The position numbers were made by a program, and so were the translations under genes. This document shows positions 44,376 to 53,077 of a stretch of DNA of 64,000 nt, in pieces. Each line of letters opens with the position of its first letter. The first letter of the stretch is position 1. Under the pieces are notes generated by a model that ran no database searches, was not told the DNA's origin, and saw only the letters and a program-made list of their open reading frames with translations. This DNA is from Pseudorhodobacter wandonensis (GTDB lineage Bacteria > Pseudomonadota > Alphaproteobacteria > Rhodobacterales > Rhodobacteraceae): NCBI RefSeq assembly GCF_001202035.1, contig NZ_LGHT01000042.1:1-64000 (forward strand). Reading direction: 5' to 3'.

Positions 44376-46559
44376 ATGCCGCACAATAATACCAACGCCC
44401 CTGCCCCCCGCCCCGAGGTTCTGACCCGCCCCAAACTGGAAGGCGGCAAGCGGTTTATACTGTCAACGCCGTTCCAACCGGCGGGCGATCAACCCAATGC
44501 GATCAAAGAGTTAGCAGGCGGCATTCTGGCGGGTGAGCATGACCAAGTGCTGCTGGGGGCGACGGGTACAGGCAAAACCTTCACCATGGCCAAGGTGATT
44601 GAGGAAACCCAGCGCCCTGCGATCATCCTTGCGCCAAACAAGACGCTTGCCGCGCAATTATACGGCGAATTCAAAGGCTTCTTTCCCGAAAACGCGGTGG
44701 AATATTTCGTTTCCTACTATGATTATTACCAGCCCGAGGCCTATGTCGCGCGGTCTGATACCTTTATCGAAAAGGAAAGCCAGATCAACGAACAGATCGA
44801 CCGGATGCGCCACTCGGCCACGCGGGCGCTGCTGGAACGCGATGATGTGATTATCATTGCTTCGGTGTCATGCATTTACGGTATCGGCTCGGTTGAAACC
44901 TATTCGGCGATGACCCAAGATCTGATTACTGGCCAGAGTTATGATCAACGGCAGGTGATTGCCGAGTTGGTGGCGCAACAATACCGCCGCAACGACCAAG
45001 CGTTTCAGCGCGGGTGTTTCCGCGTGCGCGGCGATTCGCTTGAAATCTGGCCTGCCCACCTTGAAGACCGCGCCTGGCGGTTTTCGTTTTTCGGCGAGGA
45101 GCTTGAGGCGATTATCGAATTTGACCCGCTGACGGGTGCGAAAACCGATAGTTTTGACCAGATCAGGGTCTATGCCAACAGCCACTATGTAACGCCGCGC
45201 CCGACGATGAACCAAGCCATCATCGGCATCAAAAAAGAGCTGCGGATGCGGTTGGACCAGCTGACCGCCGAGGGCAAGCTGCTTGAGGCGCAGCGGTTGG
45301 AACAACGCTGCTCGTTTGACCTTGAGATGCTGGAGGCGACAGGCGTTTGCAACGGGGTAGAGAACTATTCGCGCTATCTGACTGGCCGCGCGCCGGGCGA
45401 GCCGCCACCGACGCTGTTTGAATTTATCCCCGACAATGCCATTGTTTTTGCGGATGAATCCCATGTTTCGGTGCCGCAAATCGGCGGCATGTACAAAGGC
45501 GACTATCGGCGCAAATTCACGCTGGCCGAGCATGGCTTTCGCTTGCCGTCCTGCATGGATAACCGGCCGCTAAAATTTGAGGAATGGGACGCGATGCGGC
45601 CGCAGAGCATCTTTGTGTCGGCCACACCATCGAAATGGGAGCTGGAGCAAGCCGGCGGTGTGTTCACCGAGCAGGTCATTCGCCCTACCGGGCTGATCGA
45701 CCCCAAGGTCGAAATCCGGCCGGTTGAGGCGCAGGTGGATGACCTGCTGGACGAAATTCGCCGCGTGGCGCAGGCCGGTTTGCGGGTGCTGGTGACGGTG
45801 CTGACCAAGCGCATGGCCGAGGATCTGACCGAGTATTTCCACGAACAGGGCATCCGCATCCGCTATATGCACTCGGACATCGACACCATCGAACGCATTG
45901 AAATCTTGCGCGATTTGCGGTTGGGGGCGTTTGATGTGCTGGTTGGCATCAACCTGCTGCGCGAAGGATTGGATATTCCCGAATGCGGTCTTGTGGCGAT
46001 TTTGGATGCTGACAAGGAAGGCTTTTTGCGGTCGGAAACCTCGCTGATCCAGACCATCGGGCGGGCGGCGCGAAATTCCGAAGGCCGCGTGATTATGTAT
46101 GCCGACAAGATCACCGGCAGCATGGAACGCGCGATGGGCGAAACCGATCGCCGCCGCGCCAAGCAGGTGGCCTATAACGAGCTGCACGGAATCACGCCGA
46201 CGACCGTGAAAAAGAACGTCGAAGATGTGCTGGCAGGGCTGTGGCAAGGCGATACCGATCAATCCCGGATCACTGCAAAAGTCGACAAACCGATGGTTGG
46301 CAGCAACCTTGCGGCGCATCTGGACGGGCTGCGGGTGCAAATGCGCAAAGCCGCCGAAAACCTGGAGTTTGAGGAAGCCGCCCGCCTGCGCGATGAGGTG
46401 AAACGGCTGGAGGCCGTAGAACTCGCCATCGCCGACGACCCGCTTGCGCGACAATCGGTGGTCGAAGAGGCTGTCGAGGACGCGCAAAAAATGGCTGGCC
46501 GCTCAACAGCCGGACGCGCGGGAATGCGTGGCGGCAAGTCGCGGCCGGGGCGCCGCTAG
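44376..46559 (+). CDS. uvrB: Excinuclease ABC subunit B
   Basis: 727 residues. Damage-verifying helicase-like subunit of nucleotide excision repair. Walker [15 protein letters not shown], the beta-hairpin region [30 protein letters not shown] (motif II), [12 protein letters not shown], and [24 protein letters not shown] plus [12 protein letters not shown] (motifs V-VI) are intact. The C-terminal UVR motif ([17 protein letters not shown]) binds UvrC. The ATG at 44376 follows AAGGA, part of a hairpin. Length is slightly above E. coli UvrB (673). Confidence 0.97.
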   Translation: MPHNNTNAPAPRPEVLTRPKLEGGKRFILSTPFQPAGDQPNAIKELAGGILAGEHDQVLLGATGTGKTFTMAKVIEETQRPAIILAPNKTLAAQLYGEFKGFFPENAVEYFVSYYDYYQPEAYVARSDTFIEKESQINEQIDRMRHSATRALLERDDVIIIASVSCIYGIGSVETYSAMTQDLITGQSYDQRQVIAELVAQQYRRNDQAFQRGCFRVRGDSLEIWPAHLEDRAWRFSFFGEELEAIIEFDPLTGAKTDSFDQIRVYANSHYVTPRPTMNQAIIGIKKELRMRLDQLTAEGKLLEAQRLEQRCSFDLEMLEATGVCNGVENYSRYLTGRAPGEPPPTLFEFIPDNAIVFADESHVSVPQIGGMYKGDYRRKFTLAEHGFRLPSCMDNRPLKFEEWDAMRPQSIFVSATPSKWELEQAGGVFTEQVIRPTGLIDPKVEIRPVEAQVDDLLDEIRRVAQAGLRVLVTVLTKRMAEDLTEYFHEQGIRIRYMHSDIDTIERIEILRDLRLGAFDVLVGINLLREGLDIPECGLVAILDADKEGFLRSETSLIQTIGRAARNSEGRVIMYADKITGSMERAMGETDRRRAKQVAYNELHGITPTTVKKNVEDVLAGLWQGDTDQSRITAKVDKPMVGSNLAAHLDGLRVQMRKAAENLEFEEAARLRDEVKRLEAVELAIADDPLARQSVVEEAVEDAQKMAGRSTAGRAGMRGGKSRPGRR

Positions 46560-46575
46560 GCCCCCCGCTCCGCGC

Positions 46576-46836
46576 TCAGGCCCGCTTGATCAGACGGATC
46601 AAGAACAGCACAACCACCGCCCCAATCGTAGCATGGGCGATAGAGGCCAAAATGCCGTGACCAAGGCCAAGCTCTAGCCCAAGCATCGGGAACATCCAGC
46701 CGGCGACCAGCGCGCCAAGGATGCCGACAACAATATTGCCCAGCAGGCCAAGGCCATACCCTTTGACCAAAAGACCGGCCAACCAACCGGCAATGCCGCC
46801 AACGATCAGCAATACTATCAAACTATTCGCCGCCAT
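46576..46836 (-). CDS. GlsB/YeaQ/YmgE family membrane protein
   Basis: 86 residues with three hydrophobic helices and the glycine-rich GGIAGWLAGLLVKGYG and GNIVVGILGALVAGW repeat. It belongs to the transglycosylase-associated (stress-response) inner-membrane family of unknown biochemical role. GGAGAG precedes the ATG at 46836. It converges with uvrB with only 16 nt between stops. Confidence 0.88.
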   Translation of the reverse strand: MAANSLIVLLIVGGIAGWLAGLLVKGYGLGLLGNIVVGILGALVAGWMFPMLGLELGLGHGILASIAHATIGAVVVLFLIRLIKRA

Positions 46837-46921
46837 TTCATCTCTCCAAAAGCATGGGTTTCAACGTCATAAATCAGGTCAGACCATTTTGACAGGCGAA
46901 AACCTGCTTGGGTGTAAGGGT

Positions 46922-47239
46922 TTAGAACGCTTCGACCACCTCATACATCACCGGCTCAAAGCGGCTGCACAGGCCGGAAATCACGCGGTTGCGCTCTCGC
47001 ATTTCGGGTGTGCGCAGCATCGCCTGAAAATCCTCGCGCTTTTGCCACTTGGAATAATTGGCAATGCGGGTTTGCGCGTCATTCATGTGCAGACCCGCCC
47101 CCAAGAAACCCGGCTGGTGGCGGATAAACTCGGCATAGGCCGATTGCAACGCCTCCATCAGATCGGCGGCGGTCCCCGGCGTCATCTCGAACGTGGTGAG
47201 TACGGTTTGCCCTGTAAAGTCTTTGCTAATCTCTGGCAT
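46922..47239 (-). CDS. Antibiotic-biosynthesis-monooxygenase (ABM) domain protein
   Basis: 105 residues from ATG at 47239, preceded by GGGAGG. A dimeric ferredoxin-like ABM fold is suggested by TPGTAADLMEALQSAYAEF, GFLGAGLHMNDAQTRIANYS and WQKREDFQAMLRTPEM. Members include monooxygenases and haem-degrading enzymes; the family as a whole is not predictive of function. Confidence 0.7.
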   Translation of the reverse strand: MPEISKDFTGQTVLTTFEMTPGTAADLMEALQSAYAEFIRHQPGFLGAGLHMNDAQTRIANYSKWQKREDFQAMLRTPEMRERNRVISGLCSRFEPVMYEVVEAF

Positions 47240-47483
47240 CGAACGGCCCTCCCTTTGCGCCTTCATGGTACAAACGCCACGGGACCGCGCAAGCGAATTA
47301 TGGCCCTGCCTTGCCCAAGCCGCCACAATCCCTTGCTTTTTGACATAACTGCCCTTATGTAGTGAAAGCGACGTTATCTCTATCGACCACTGTCTACCGC
47401 CTTACGGCCACAGCAACTCGATTACTGGCTGACGTGCCGAGCCGCCGCATGGTGTGGGCGGAACTAAGACAGGAGATCTCACG

Positions 47484-47690
47484 ATGGCCAAGGGCACCGT
47501 GAAATGGTTTAACGAAACAAAAGGCTTCGGCTTTATCGCGCCCGAAGGCAGCAGCAAAGACGTGTTCGTGCACATCACTGCACTGGAACGCGCTGGCCTG
47601 CGCACTTTGGCTGACGGCCAAGCAGTCACCTTCGACATCGAAGCTGGCCGTGACGGTCGCGAATCTGCGACAAACCTTGCGCTTGCATAA
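47484..47690 (+). CDS. cspA: Cold-shock domain protein
   Basis: 68 residues, a single CSD. RNP1 [10 protein letters not shown] and RNP2 [10 protein letters not shown] are intact. AGGAGA lies before the ATG at 47484. Small OB-fold RNA chaperones of this kind melt mRNA structure; which paralogue this is cannot be told. A strong terminator follows. Confidence 0.92.
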   Translation: MAKGTVKWFNETKGFGFIAPEGSSKDVFVHITALERAGLRTLADGQAVTFDIEAGRDGRESATNLALA

Positions 47691-47724
47691 GCCAGCTGCC
47701 TGATTTGTCAGGTTCTTGAAATAC

Positions 47725-47755
47725 AAAAGGGCGGGCCTGATGTGCCCGCCCTTTT
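47725..47755 (+). terminator. Terminator of the cold-shock gene
   Basis: AAAAGGGCGGGC (47725-47736) pairs with GCCCGCCCTTTT (47744-47755), a 12-bp stem followed by T. It lies 35 nt after the stop and can work in both directions. Confidence 0.85.
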
Positions 47756-47784
47756 TGCATTTTGGCTTGGTGGCGCTGCATCGC

Positions 47785-48225
47785 TCAGGCAACGTGGAAC
47801 ACCAAACGGCCGCGGGTTGCATGTTCGAACCCGACACGCAATGCCATCGCCGATAAAGGCGCACGAAGCACAATGGGCGCGTTGATGTCGGCCGGAAACT
47901 CTGGCGCGGGGCATGCGGTTGAAACGAGGATGACCGGCATTGAAACGCCGCCCATATGCATCAGCGAAACCAGTTTGTGCCCAGCCTCTAGCCCACCAAA
48001 CGGGTCGCAATCGATGACAAACAAGCCAAAACCGGTGCGATCCGTGCTTAATGTTTCAAGGGCTGCAAAACCATCTGTTTCCATATCAATCACACCGCCG
48101 AGCGCTGTGATGGCCATAACAATCCGGTCATGGGCATCGGCCCCTTCGGCGGCCAAAAGCAATACACGTACGCCCCAGCCGATATGGCCCGAAACCTCTG
48201 TTTGGTGCTGGTATGAAAACTGCAT
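47785..48225 (-). CDS. Receiver-like (atypical REC) single-domain protein
   Basis: 146 residues from ATG at 48225, with AGGGGATC upstream. The fold looks like a response-regulator receiver: GVRVLLLAAEG (beta 1), GFGLFVIDCDPFGG (beta 3 with the possible phospho-acceptor D in VIDCD), PVILVSTA (beta 4) and IVLRAPL (beta 5). The paired acids that follow beta 1 in real receivers are replaced by AAEGAD, and the KP of beta 5 reads RAP. It may be a pseudo-receiver. No output domain is present. The two cyclic-di-GMP genes at 48511-50130 lie upstream on the same strand. Confidence 0.5.
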   Translation of the reverse strand: MQFSYQHQTEVSGHIGWGVRVLLLAAEGADAHDRIVMAITALGGVIDMETDGFAALETLSTDRTGFGLFVIDCDPFGGLEAGHKLVSLMHMGGVSMPVILVSTACPAPEFPADINAPIVLRAPLSAMALRVGFEHATRGRLVFHVA

Positions 48226-48510
48226 GGCGATCCCCTGAGATGTGGCGCAAATTTGGACATGGTTTCGAACCCCGACAAACGTCAGGTTGACCCTTTCAGT
48301 GCTTTTGTCGGAGTGGCAGCCGGAGTGAATTTTCAGCTGCACGTCACACGGTCGGCCATTGTGCCGGTCTGATTCGAGTTTGCATGAAAAGCTTGTGCGA
48401 AAGGTTACGTGCCATCGGGAATGGCGATTGTTTGACGGCTATTTCCGGACAATTCTAGCGATCGCTGTCAGAACCTTGGCAGCGCAAAAGCGGCATTTAC
48501 GGCGCAAGGC
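48226..48510. other. Intergenic, no gene seen
   Basis: This 285-nt stretch separates the receiver-like gene from the diguanylate cyclase, both on the minus strand. It should contain the promoter of the former. No clear hairpin or operator was found. Confidence 0.35.
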
Positions 48511-49527
48511 CTAAACGCGTTTTTCGGGCAGATCGGGAGGGGCGACATTGCCGAAAAGCTTTGCTTGCCCGCGCCCGGCATTTTTGGACGCATAGAGCGC
48601 CTCATCCGCATCGCTCAGCATCTTGTCGGCACTGGGCTGGGCGTAATCGGTTGAGATTGTAATGCCGATACTTGCCGAAATCCGGCAAACCTGCCCCTGA
48701 AAATCACTGGGCTCGGTCAGTTTTTCAACGACCCGCTTGGCGATATTAAACAGCTTGTCCGGATCTGTTAAATCTTTGAAAACGACGACGAATTCATCCC
48801 CGCCAACGCGCGCGACGGTGTCACCCGCCCGCGTTTGCGATAGCAACACTTTTGCAACCACCTGCAACACAAAGTCACCCGCCGCATGGCCCAAAGTATC
48901 ATTTACGGCTTTGAAATAATCCAAGTCGATATGCATCAGGCCAAAGGGCACCTTGCGATCAATCATCATCGACATCGCAACATCCAACGCCCGGCGGTTG
49001 CGCAGGCCCGTCAGTGTGTCGGTCAAGGCTTGCTCTTCTGCGGCATCCCGCGCGCCTTGAAGCCGCAGGTTCATTTGCCGCAGCTCATCGGTTACGGCGG
49101 TTTTTGCCTCAACCAGATAGAGCAGTTCCATCGCAAGATCAGTGGCCGCAAAATCGGCATCCGTCAGATGATGGGTGGCCACAGCCTTGATGACATCGAT
49201 TCCAAAAGACAGGTTGACCAGCACACCCTCATTCGCCGGAAGGCAGACCGCAATGCCCCGCAACCCTTGAACATCACCCACCTCTTTCGGGATGATCTGC
49301 AAACGCTCGCCATCATGCCGACGCATATCAGCCAAGGTCAGGACGCCCCCCGGACGACGCACTTCGAACAGATCAAAAAAACTGGCGCCTTCAAGCTGCA
49401 CCGCGCCAAAAACCTTGCGCAAGGTACTGCCGGCCGATTCAATGACACCCCGGCCAGAAACCCAAAGATGCATAGGCATCACGCAGTTCAGCGCCTGCCT
49501 GTCTATCTGCATTGGACCTTTGGTCAT
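48511..49527 (-). CDS. Diguanylate cyclase with HNOBA-type sensor domain
   Basis: 338 residues from ATG at 49527, with AAGGTG upstream. The N-terminal about 135 residues match the haem-NO-binding-associated (HNOBA) module (MPMHLWVSGRGVIESAGSTL; VCLPANEGVLVNLSFGIDV). A short coiled coil follows (LVEAKTAVTDELRQMN), then a GGDEF domain with DTLTGLRNRRAL, DLDYFKAVNDTLGHAAGD and RVGGDEFVVVF. The product is cyclic di-GMP from two GTP. The inhibitory I-site RxxD (RAGD) stands five residues before GGDEF, so product feedback is likely. It directly follows the H-NOX-like gene with a 15-nt gap. Confidence 0.9.
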   Translation of the reverse strand: MTKGPMQIDRQALNCVMPMHLWVSGRGVIESAGSTLRKVFGAVQLEGASFFDLFEVRRPGGVLTLADMRRHDGERLQIIPKEVGDVQGLRGIAVCLPANEGVLVNLSFGIDVIKAVATHHLTDADFAATDLAMELLYLVEAKTAVTDELRQMNLRLQGARDAAEEQALTDTLTGLRNRRALDVAMSMMIDRKVPFGLMHIDLDYFKAVNDTLGHAAGDFVLQVVAKVLLSQTRAGDTVARVGGDEFVVVFKDLTDPDKLFNIAKRVVEKLTEPSDFQGQVCRISASIGITISTDYAQPSADKMLSDADEALYASKNAGRGQAKLFGNVAPPDLPEKRV

Positions 49528-49542
49528 CAATTATTCACCTTT

Positions 49543-50130
49543 TCAATCGGCCCGGGCCGCCAAATCAAAGCTGCGCCCCTGTGCATACGAAACTTCAAGC
49601 AGTTGAATAAGAACCATTTCGCCGTCGAGGCTGTAACCATCGTGGTCGAGAAGGGCCAAAGCCCCATAATCATCTGCCATCGCACGCAGCAGACCGACAA
49701 TCACATGGCCCGCCCCTTCAAGCGGAAAGCGGCATTGTAGCATATAAATACTTGGGTTTATTTCATACAGATCCATCACCGGCAAATCAAGATCGGGCAA
49801 GGCCAACTTTCCGCGCCCCGGCGTATCCTCTAACGTATGCAGAAAATCTTTGAAGGTGACACCGCCAAAGCGCAGCAAGCGGCGCAAGGCATCCGAACTG
49901 TGGTTCGAAACCAGAAACGTTCCCAAATCTTCCAAAATGGTTTCCCGTGGGCGCATCAAAACACGCACGCTGGCCGCAAGCAGGCTTTCTGTCATGGCAC
50001 GGTCATAGGTTTGCATGGCCTCAAACCCGTCAAGGCCGATGCCCGACTGGCGCGAAATTTGCGCCCATGCAGTTTCGCCATGCATATCCCGCACGTAACA
50101 TTGGATTGCTCGGTTAATCAGACCATGCAT
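49543..50130 (-). CDS. H-NOX-like (HNOB) protein lacking the proximal histidine
   Basis: 195 residues from ATG at 50130 (MHGLINRAIQCYVRDMHGE, the family N-terminus). The alpha-helical part (AWAQISRQSGIGLDGFEAM) and FLVSNHSSDALRRLLRFGG are kept. Where gas-binding H-NOX proteins have the haem-ligand His (FL...LDxxH), this reads FLHTLEDTP: P104 takes the His place, and the YxSxR haem-carboxylate motif is not recognisable near residues 129-135. It may therefore not bind haem in the usual way. Gene pairing with a HNOBA-GGDEF cyclase implies it still controls cyclic di-GMP synthesis. H98 is a possible but misplaced substitute. Confidence 0.82.
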   Translation of the reverse strand: MHGLINRAIQCYVRDMHGETAWAQISRQSGIGLDGFEAMQTYDRAMTESLLAASVRVLMRPRETILEDLGTFLVSNHSSDALRRLLRFGGVTFKDFLHTLEDTPGRGKLALPDLDLPVMDLYEINPSIYMLQCRFPLEGAGHVIVGLLRAMADDYGALALLDHDGYSLDGEMVLIQLLEVSYAQGRSFDLAARAD

Positions 50131-50486
50131 TCTTTGGATTCCCTCATTCAGCGCCAAAGCTAAAGGAGAACCCTTAATTTTCAGCCCACGCCGATAGTGG
50201 CATTTATCTAAAAACGGCTGCAAATTGGCGGGCAGCAATCTGCTGCGTTTTGTGCAAGCTCTTGTTTTCACAACGCTTCACCTGCAGCGCCGTGAACCTA
50301 TATTGCGGCTCGCGCTACGGGTTTTGCTTTTGCGTCAATTTTTCCTGATTTGGTCTGTTTTGCCCCAGGCCCGCATTTTCGCGCAGCAGATTCTGCATGG
50401 TTTCGTGTAAACTGTATAAATATCAGTGAATTAGCTTGGCGCGCGCCCCTCTTCCCTCGGATCAAATTCCCAGATATACCCTGCGC
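50131..50486. promoter_or_regulatory. Divergent promoter region H-NOX / rimO
   Basis: 356 nt with no supported gene. An AT-rich stretch at about 50406-50432 (TAAACTGTATAAATATCAG) is the best promoter candidate for rimO. Confidence 0.35.
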
Positions 50487-51857
50487 ATGACGCAAAATCC
50501 GCCAAACCTTCGCCCTGATCTCGCCCCCAAAGTTCGGATTTCCGAACCCCGCCGTGATGGTCAGCCTATGATCGGTATGGTCAGCCTTGGCTGCCCCAAA
50601 GCGCTGGTTGACAGCGAGCGCATCCTGACGCGCCTGCGGGCCGAAGGCTATGCCATTTCACCCGACTATTCCGGCGCAGATGCGGTTATTGTGAACACCT
50701 GCGGGTTTCTTGACAGTGCCAAAGCCGAAAGCCTTGATGCGATTGGCGAGGCGCTAAAGGAAAACGGCAAGGTGATCGTGACCGGCTGTCTGGGCGCCGA
50801 GCCGGATTATATTCGCGAGCATCACCCCAAGATTTTGGCCGTCACCGGCCCGCATCAATACGAGCAGGTTTTGGACGCCGTGCATCTGGCCGTGCCGCCC
50901 TCGCCTGATCCGTTTATCGACCTTTTGCCAGCCAGTGGCGTGACCCTGACGCCGCGCCACTACAGCTATCTAAAGATTTCCGAGGGCTGCAATCACAAGT
51001 GCAAGTTCTGCATTATCCCCGATATGCGCGGACGCCTGCAATCACGCCCGGCCCATGCCGTGCTGCGCGAGGCGGAAAAGCTGGTGGATGCAGGTGTGCG
51101 CGAACTTTTGGTGATTTCGCAAGATACCAGCGCTTACGGCGTTGATATTAAACATGCAATCGACAAAAATCATCGCGCGCATATCACCGATCTGGCGCGT
51201 GATCTGGGCTCGCTTGGCGCTTGGGTGCGGCTGCATTACGTCTATCCCTACCCGCATGTGCGCGACCTGATTCCGCTGATGGCCGAGGGGCTGATTTTGC
51301 CCTATCTGGACATTCCGTTCCAGCACGCCCACCCCGATGTGCTGCGCCGCATGGCCCGCCCTGCCGCCGCCGCCAAAACGCTGGATGAAATTGCCGCGTG
51401 GCGTGCCACCTGCCCCGATATTACCCTGCGCAGCACCTTTATCGTCGGCTATCCCGGCGAGACCGAGGCCGAGTTCCAAACCCTGCTGGATTGGATGGAT
51501 GAGGCGCAGCTGGACCGCGTGGGTTGCTTCCAATACGAAAACGTCGCGGGGGCGCGCAGCAACGCCCTGCCCGACCATGTGCCGGATGAGGTAAAGCAAG
51601 ACCGCTGGGACCGTTTTATGGAAAAAGCGCAAGCAATTTCCGAGGCCAAGCTGGCGGCCAAAGTCGGCCAAACCATTCAGGTGATCGTGGACGAGGTTGA
51701 TGCCGAAGGCGCCACCTGCCGCACCAAGGCCGACGCCCCCGAAATTGACGGCAACCTGTTTATCGACGAGGGTTTTGAAGGGCTTGCGCCGGGGGATATC
51801 GTCGCGGTGACGGTTGAAGAAGCGGGAGAGTATGATTTGTGGGGGCGGTTGGTTTGA
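50487..51857 (+). CDS. rimO: Ribosomal protein S12 methylthiotransferase
   Basis: 456 residues from ATG at 50487; an in-frame TTG at 50436 is less likely, though the ATG has only a poor Shine-Dalgarno. Radical SAM MTTase that adds a methylthio group to Asp89 (E. coli number) of S12. The N-terminal UPF0004 domain supplies C36 ([12 protein letters not shown]), C72 (NTCGFLDSA) and C101 ([11 protein letters not shown]). The radical SAM cluster is C168-C172-C175 (CNHKCKFC). A TRAM domain closes the protein ([12 protein letters not shown]...YDLWGRLV). Confidence 0.95.
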   Translation: MTQNPPNLRPDLAPKVRISEPRRDGQPMIGMVSLGCPKALVDSERILTRLRAEGYAISPDYSGADAVIVNTCGFLDSAKAESLDAIGEALKENGKVIVTGCLGAEPDYIREHHPKILAVTGPHQYEQVLDAVHLAVPPSPDPFIDLLPASGVTLTPRHYSYLKISEGCNHKCKFCIIPDMRGRLQSRPAHAVLREAEKLVDAGVRELLVISQDTSAYGVDIKHAIDKNHRAHITDLARDLGSLGAWVRLHYVYPYPHVRDLIPLMAEGLILPYLDIPFQHAHPDVLRRMARPAAAAKTLDEIAAWRATCPDITLRSTFIVGYPGETEAEFQTLLDWMDEAQLDRVGCFQYENVAGARSNALPDHVPDEVKQDRWDRFMEKAQAISEAKLAAKVGQTIQVIVDEVDAEGATCRTKADAPEIDGNLFIDEGFEGLAPGDIVAVTVEEAGEYDLWGRLV

Positions 51858-51879
51858 GGGCGGATATGAGGTCAGATAA

Positions 51880-52470
51880 ATGAAACTCACCCTTATCTAC
51901 GAAGGCCCGCTCAAGGGAAACAGCGCAGGTACAGACGAAAAAGGCGCGATCAGGCATGCACTTTCCCCTCAGCTTTCCAACTTCTGGCAGGGCACGGAAT
52001 TTCTGCGTGATTGGAAGAACCCAGAATACTGGCTGCCAACCGACTATGAAGGTCTCTCGCTTTCCCAAGCCCTAGCCAACGAGCATTTGAAGTATGGTGT
52101 GCGTTTTGTCCCGCTTGCCTTCAAAAAACTTAACCTGAAATGCAGGCTAAAGATTACGCTTCTCGCTGCCCAAAACCAGTTTACCCTCATGACATCCGGC
52201 GACCTAGACAATCGCGTTAAAACTCTTGTCGATGGGCTGCATATCCCTGCAAGCGAACAGGAGATGAGCGATTTTCTAAAGAGCCAGTACAAAGAAGCCC
52301 CACTCTATTGCCTCATGGCAGATGACGACCAGATAACCGAATTTTCAGTTCGTCAGGAGGTACTATGGTCGGCAACTCAAGAGGATTTCCACAAGGGTAT
52401 CGTCAAGGCAATCATCGAGGCGGAGGTATACCCAGCACTCGTGACAATTGACGGTACTGTATTTTTGTAA
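51880..52470 (+). CDS. Unknown protein with a RusA-like acidic pattern
   Basis: 196 residues, not firmly recognised. SGDLDNRVKTLVDGL followed about 35 residues on by MADDDQITEFSV resembles the D-x-D-N...K...D and DD-x-Q-I pattern of RusA-type Holliday-junction resolvases, so a nuclease fold is possible. It is longer than RusA (120), with an added N-terminal part (EGPLKGNSAGTDEKGAIRH). The codons are AT-richer than both neighbours: 28 of 60 G+C in 52261-52320. That suggests recent acquisition. It begins 22 nt after rimO but probably does not belong to it functionally. Confidence 0.6.
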   Translation: MKLTLIYEGPLKGNSAGTDEKGAIRHALSPQLSNFWQGTEFLRDWKNPEYWLPTDYEGLSLSQALANEHLKYGVRFVPLAFKKLNLKCRLKITLLAAQNQFTLMTSGDLDNRVKTLVDGLHIPASEQEMSDFLKSQYKEAPLYCLMADDDQITEFSVRQEVLWSATQEDFHKGIVKAIIEAEVYPALVTIDGTVFL

Positions 52471-52814
52471 CTCTTTTTTTGTTTCTAGTCCCCTCAATTG
52501 AAGACTTGCTAAGTTATTTTGCAACGACCACTAAAGCGATTTACGCAATTTCTCGCTAATCGGAAAGATGGGCGACTACGCCCGCGAACAGATCTTTCAC
52601 ATCCGCGATTACTCACTTTATGCGCCGCGTAATTTTGACCTTTCGCCATATTTTGAGGTGGTTAAGCCGACGATACGCGGCGGATTTGATCACCGCAAAC
52701 TGGTCTGGGACAGTTCTGCATCGCCGCAGTTGGATGCCCCACAAACAAACCTTTGACCATACAACGCTTGGGCTATACCGTTGGCGAAAGTCCAAAAAAC
52801 AGGATGCCCCAATA
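52471..52814. other. Gap with a possible gene remnant
   Basis: 344 nt between the RusA-like gene and the CDGSH gene. A 62-codon frame at 52568-52756 starts with ATG after GGAAAG and reads MGDYAREQIFHIRDYSLYAP; its amino-acid use looks protein-like, but I recognise no family. It may be a truncated remnant. Confidence 0.35.
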
Positions 52815-53057
52815 ATGGCCGACACCCCGAAAATCGCACAAAAAGCCCCCTTTCCGGTTGAGGTAGAGGAAGGCAAATCCTACTTTTGGTGCGCTTGCGG
52901 AAAGTCGGCCAAGCAGCCGTTTTGTGACGGGTCGCACAAGGGGTCTGAATTCTCGCCAGTGAAATACACGGCCCCAGCCAGCAAAAAGGTGTTTTTCTGT
53001 GGTTGCAAGCATACGGGCAAAGCGCCGCTCTGTGATGGCTCACACAAGGCGCTTTGA
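52815..53057 (+). CDS. Double-CDGSH iron-sulphur protein
   Basis: 80 residues from ATG at 52815. Two CDGSH 2Fe-2S motifs: C26, C28, C37, H41 (CACGKSAKQPFCDGSH) and C62, C64, C73, H77 (CGCKHTGKAPLCDGSH). Both C-x-C...CDGSH sets are complete, so each half should hold one redox-active cluster with the 3-Cys-1-His ligation. Bacterial tandem CDGSH proteins occur; the partner is unknown. It converges with gshA with 20 nt between stops. Confidence 0.93.
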   Translation: MADTPKIAQKAPFPVEVEEGKSYFWCACGKSAKQPFCDGSHKGSEFSPVKYTAPASKKVFFCGCKHTGKAPLCDGSHKAL

Positions 53058-53077
53058 CCTGAATTACCGCTAGCCGA

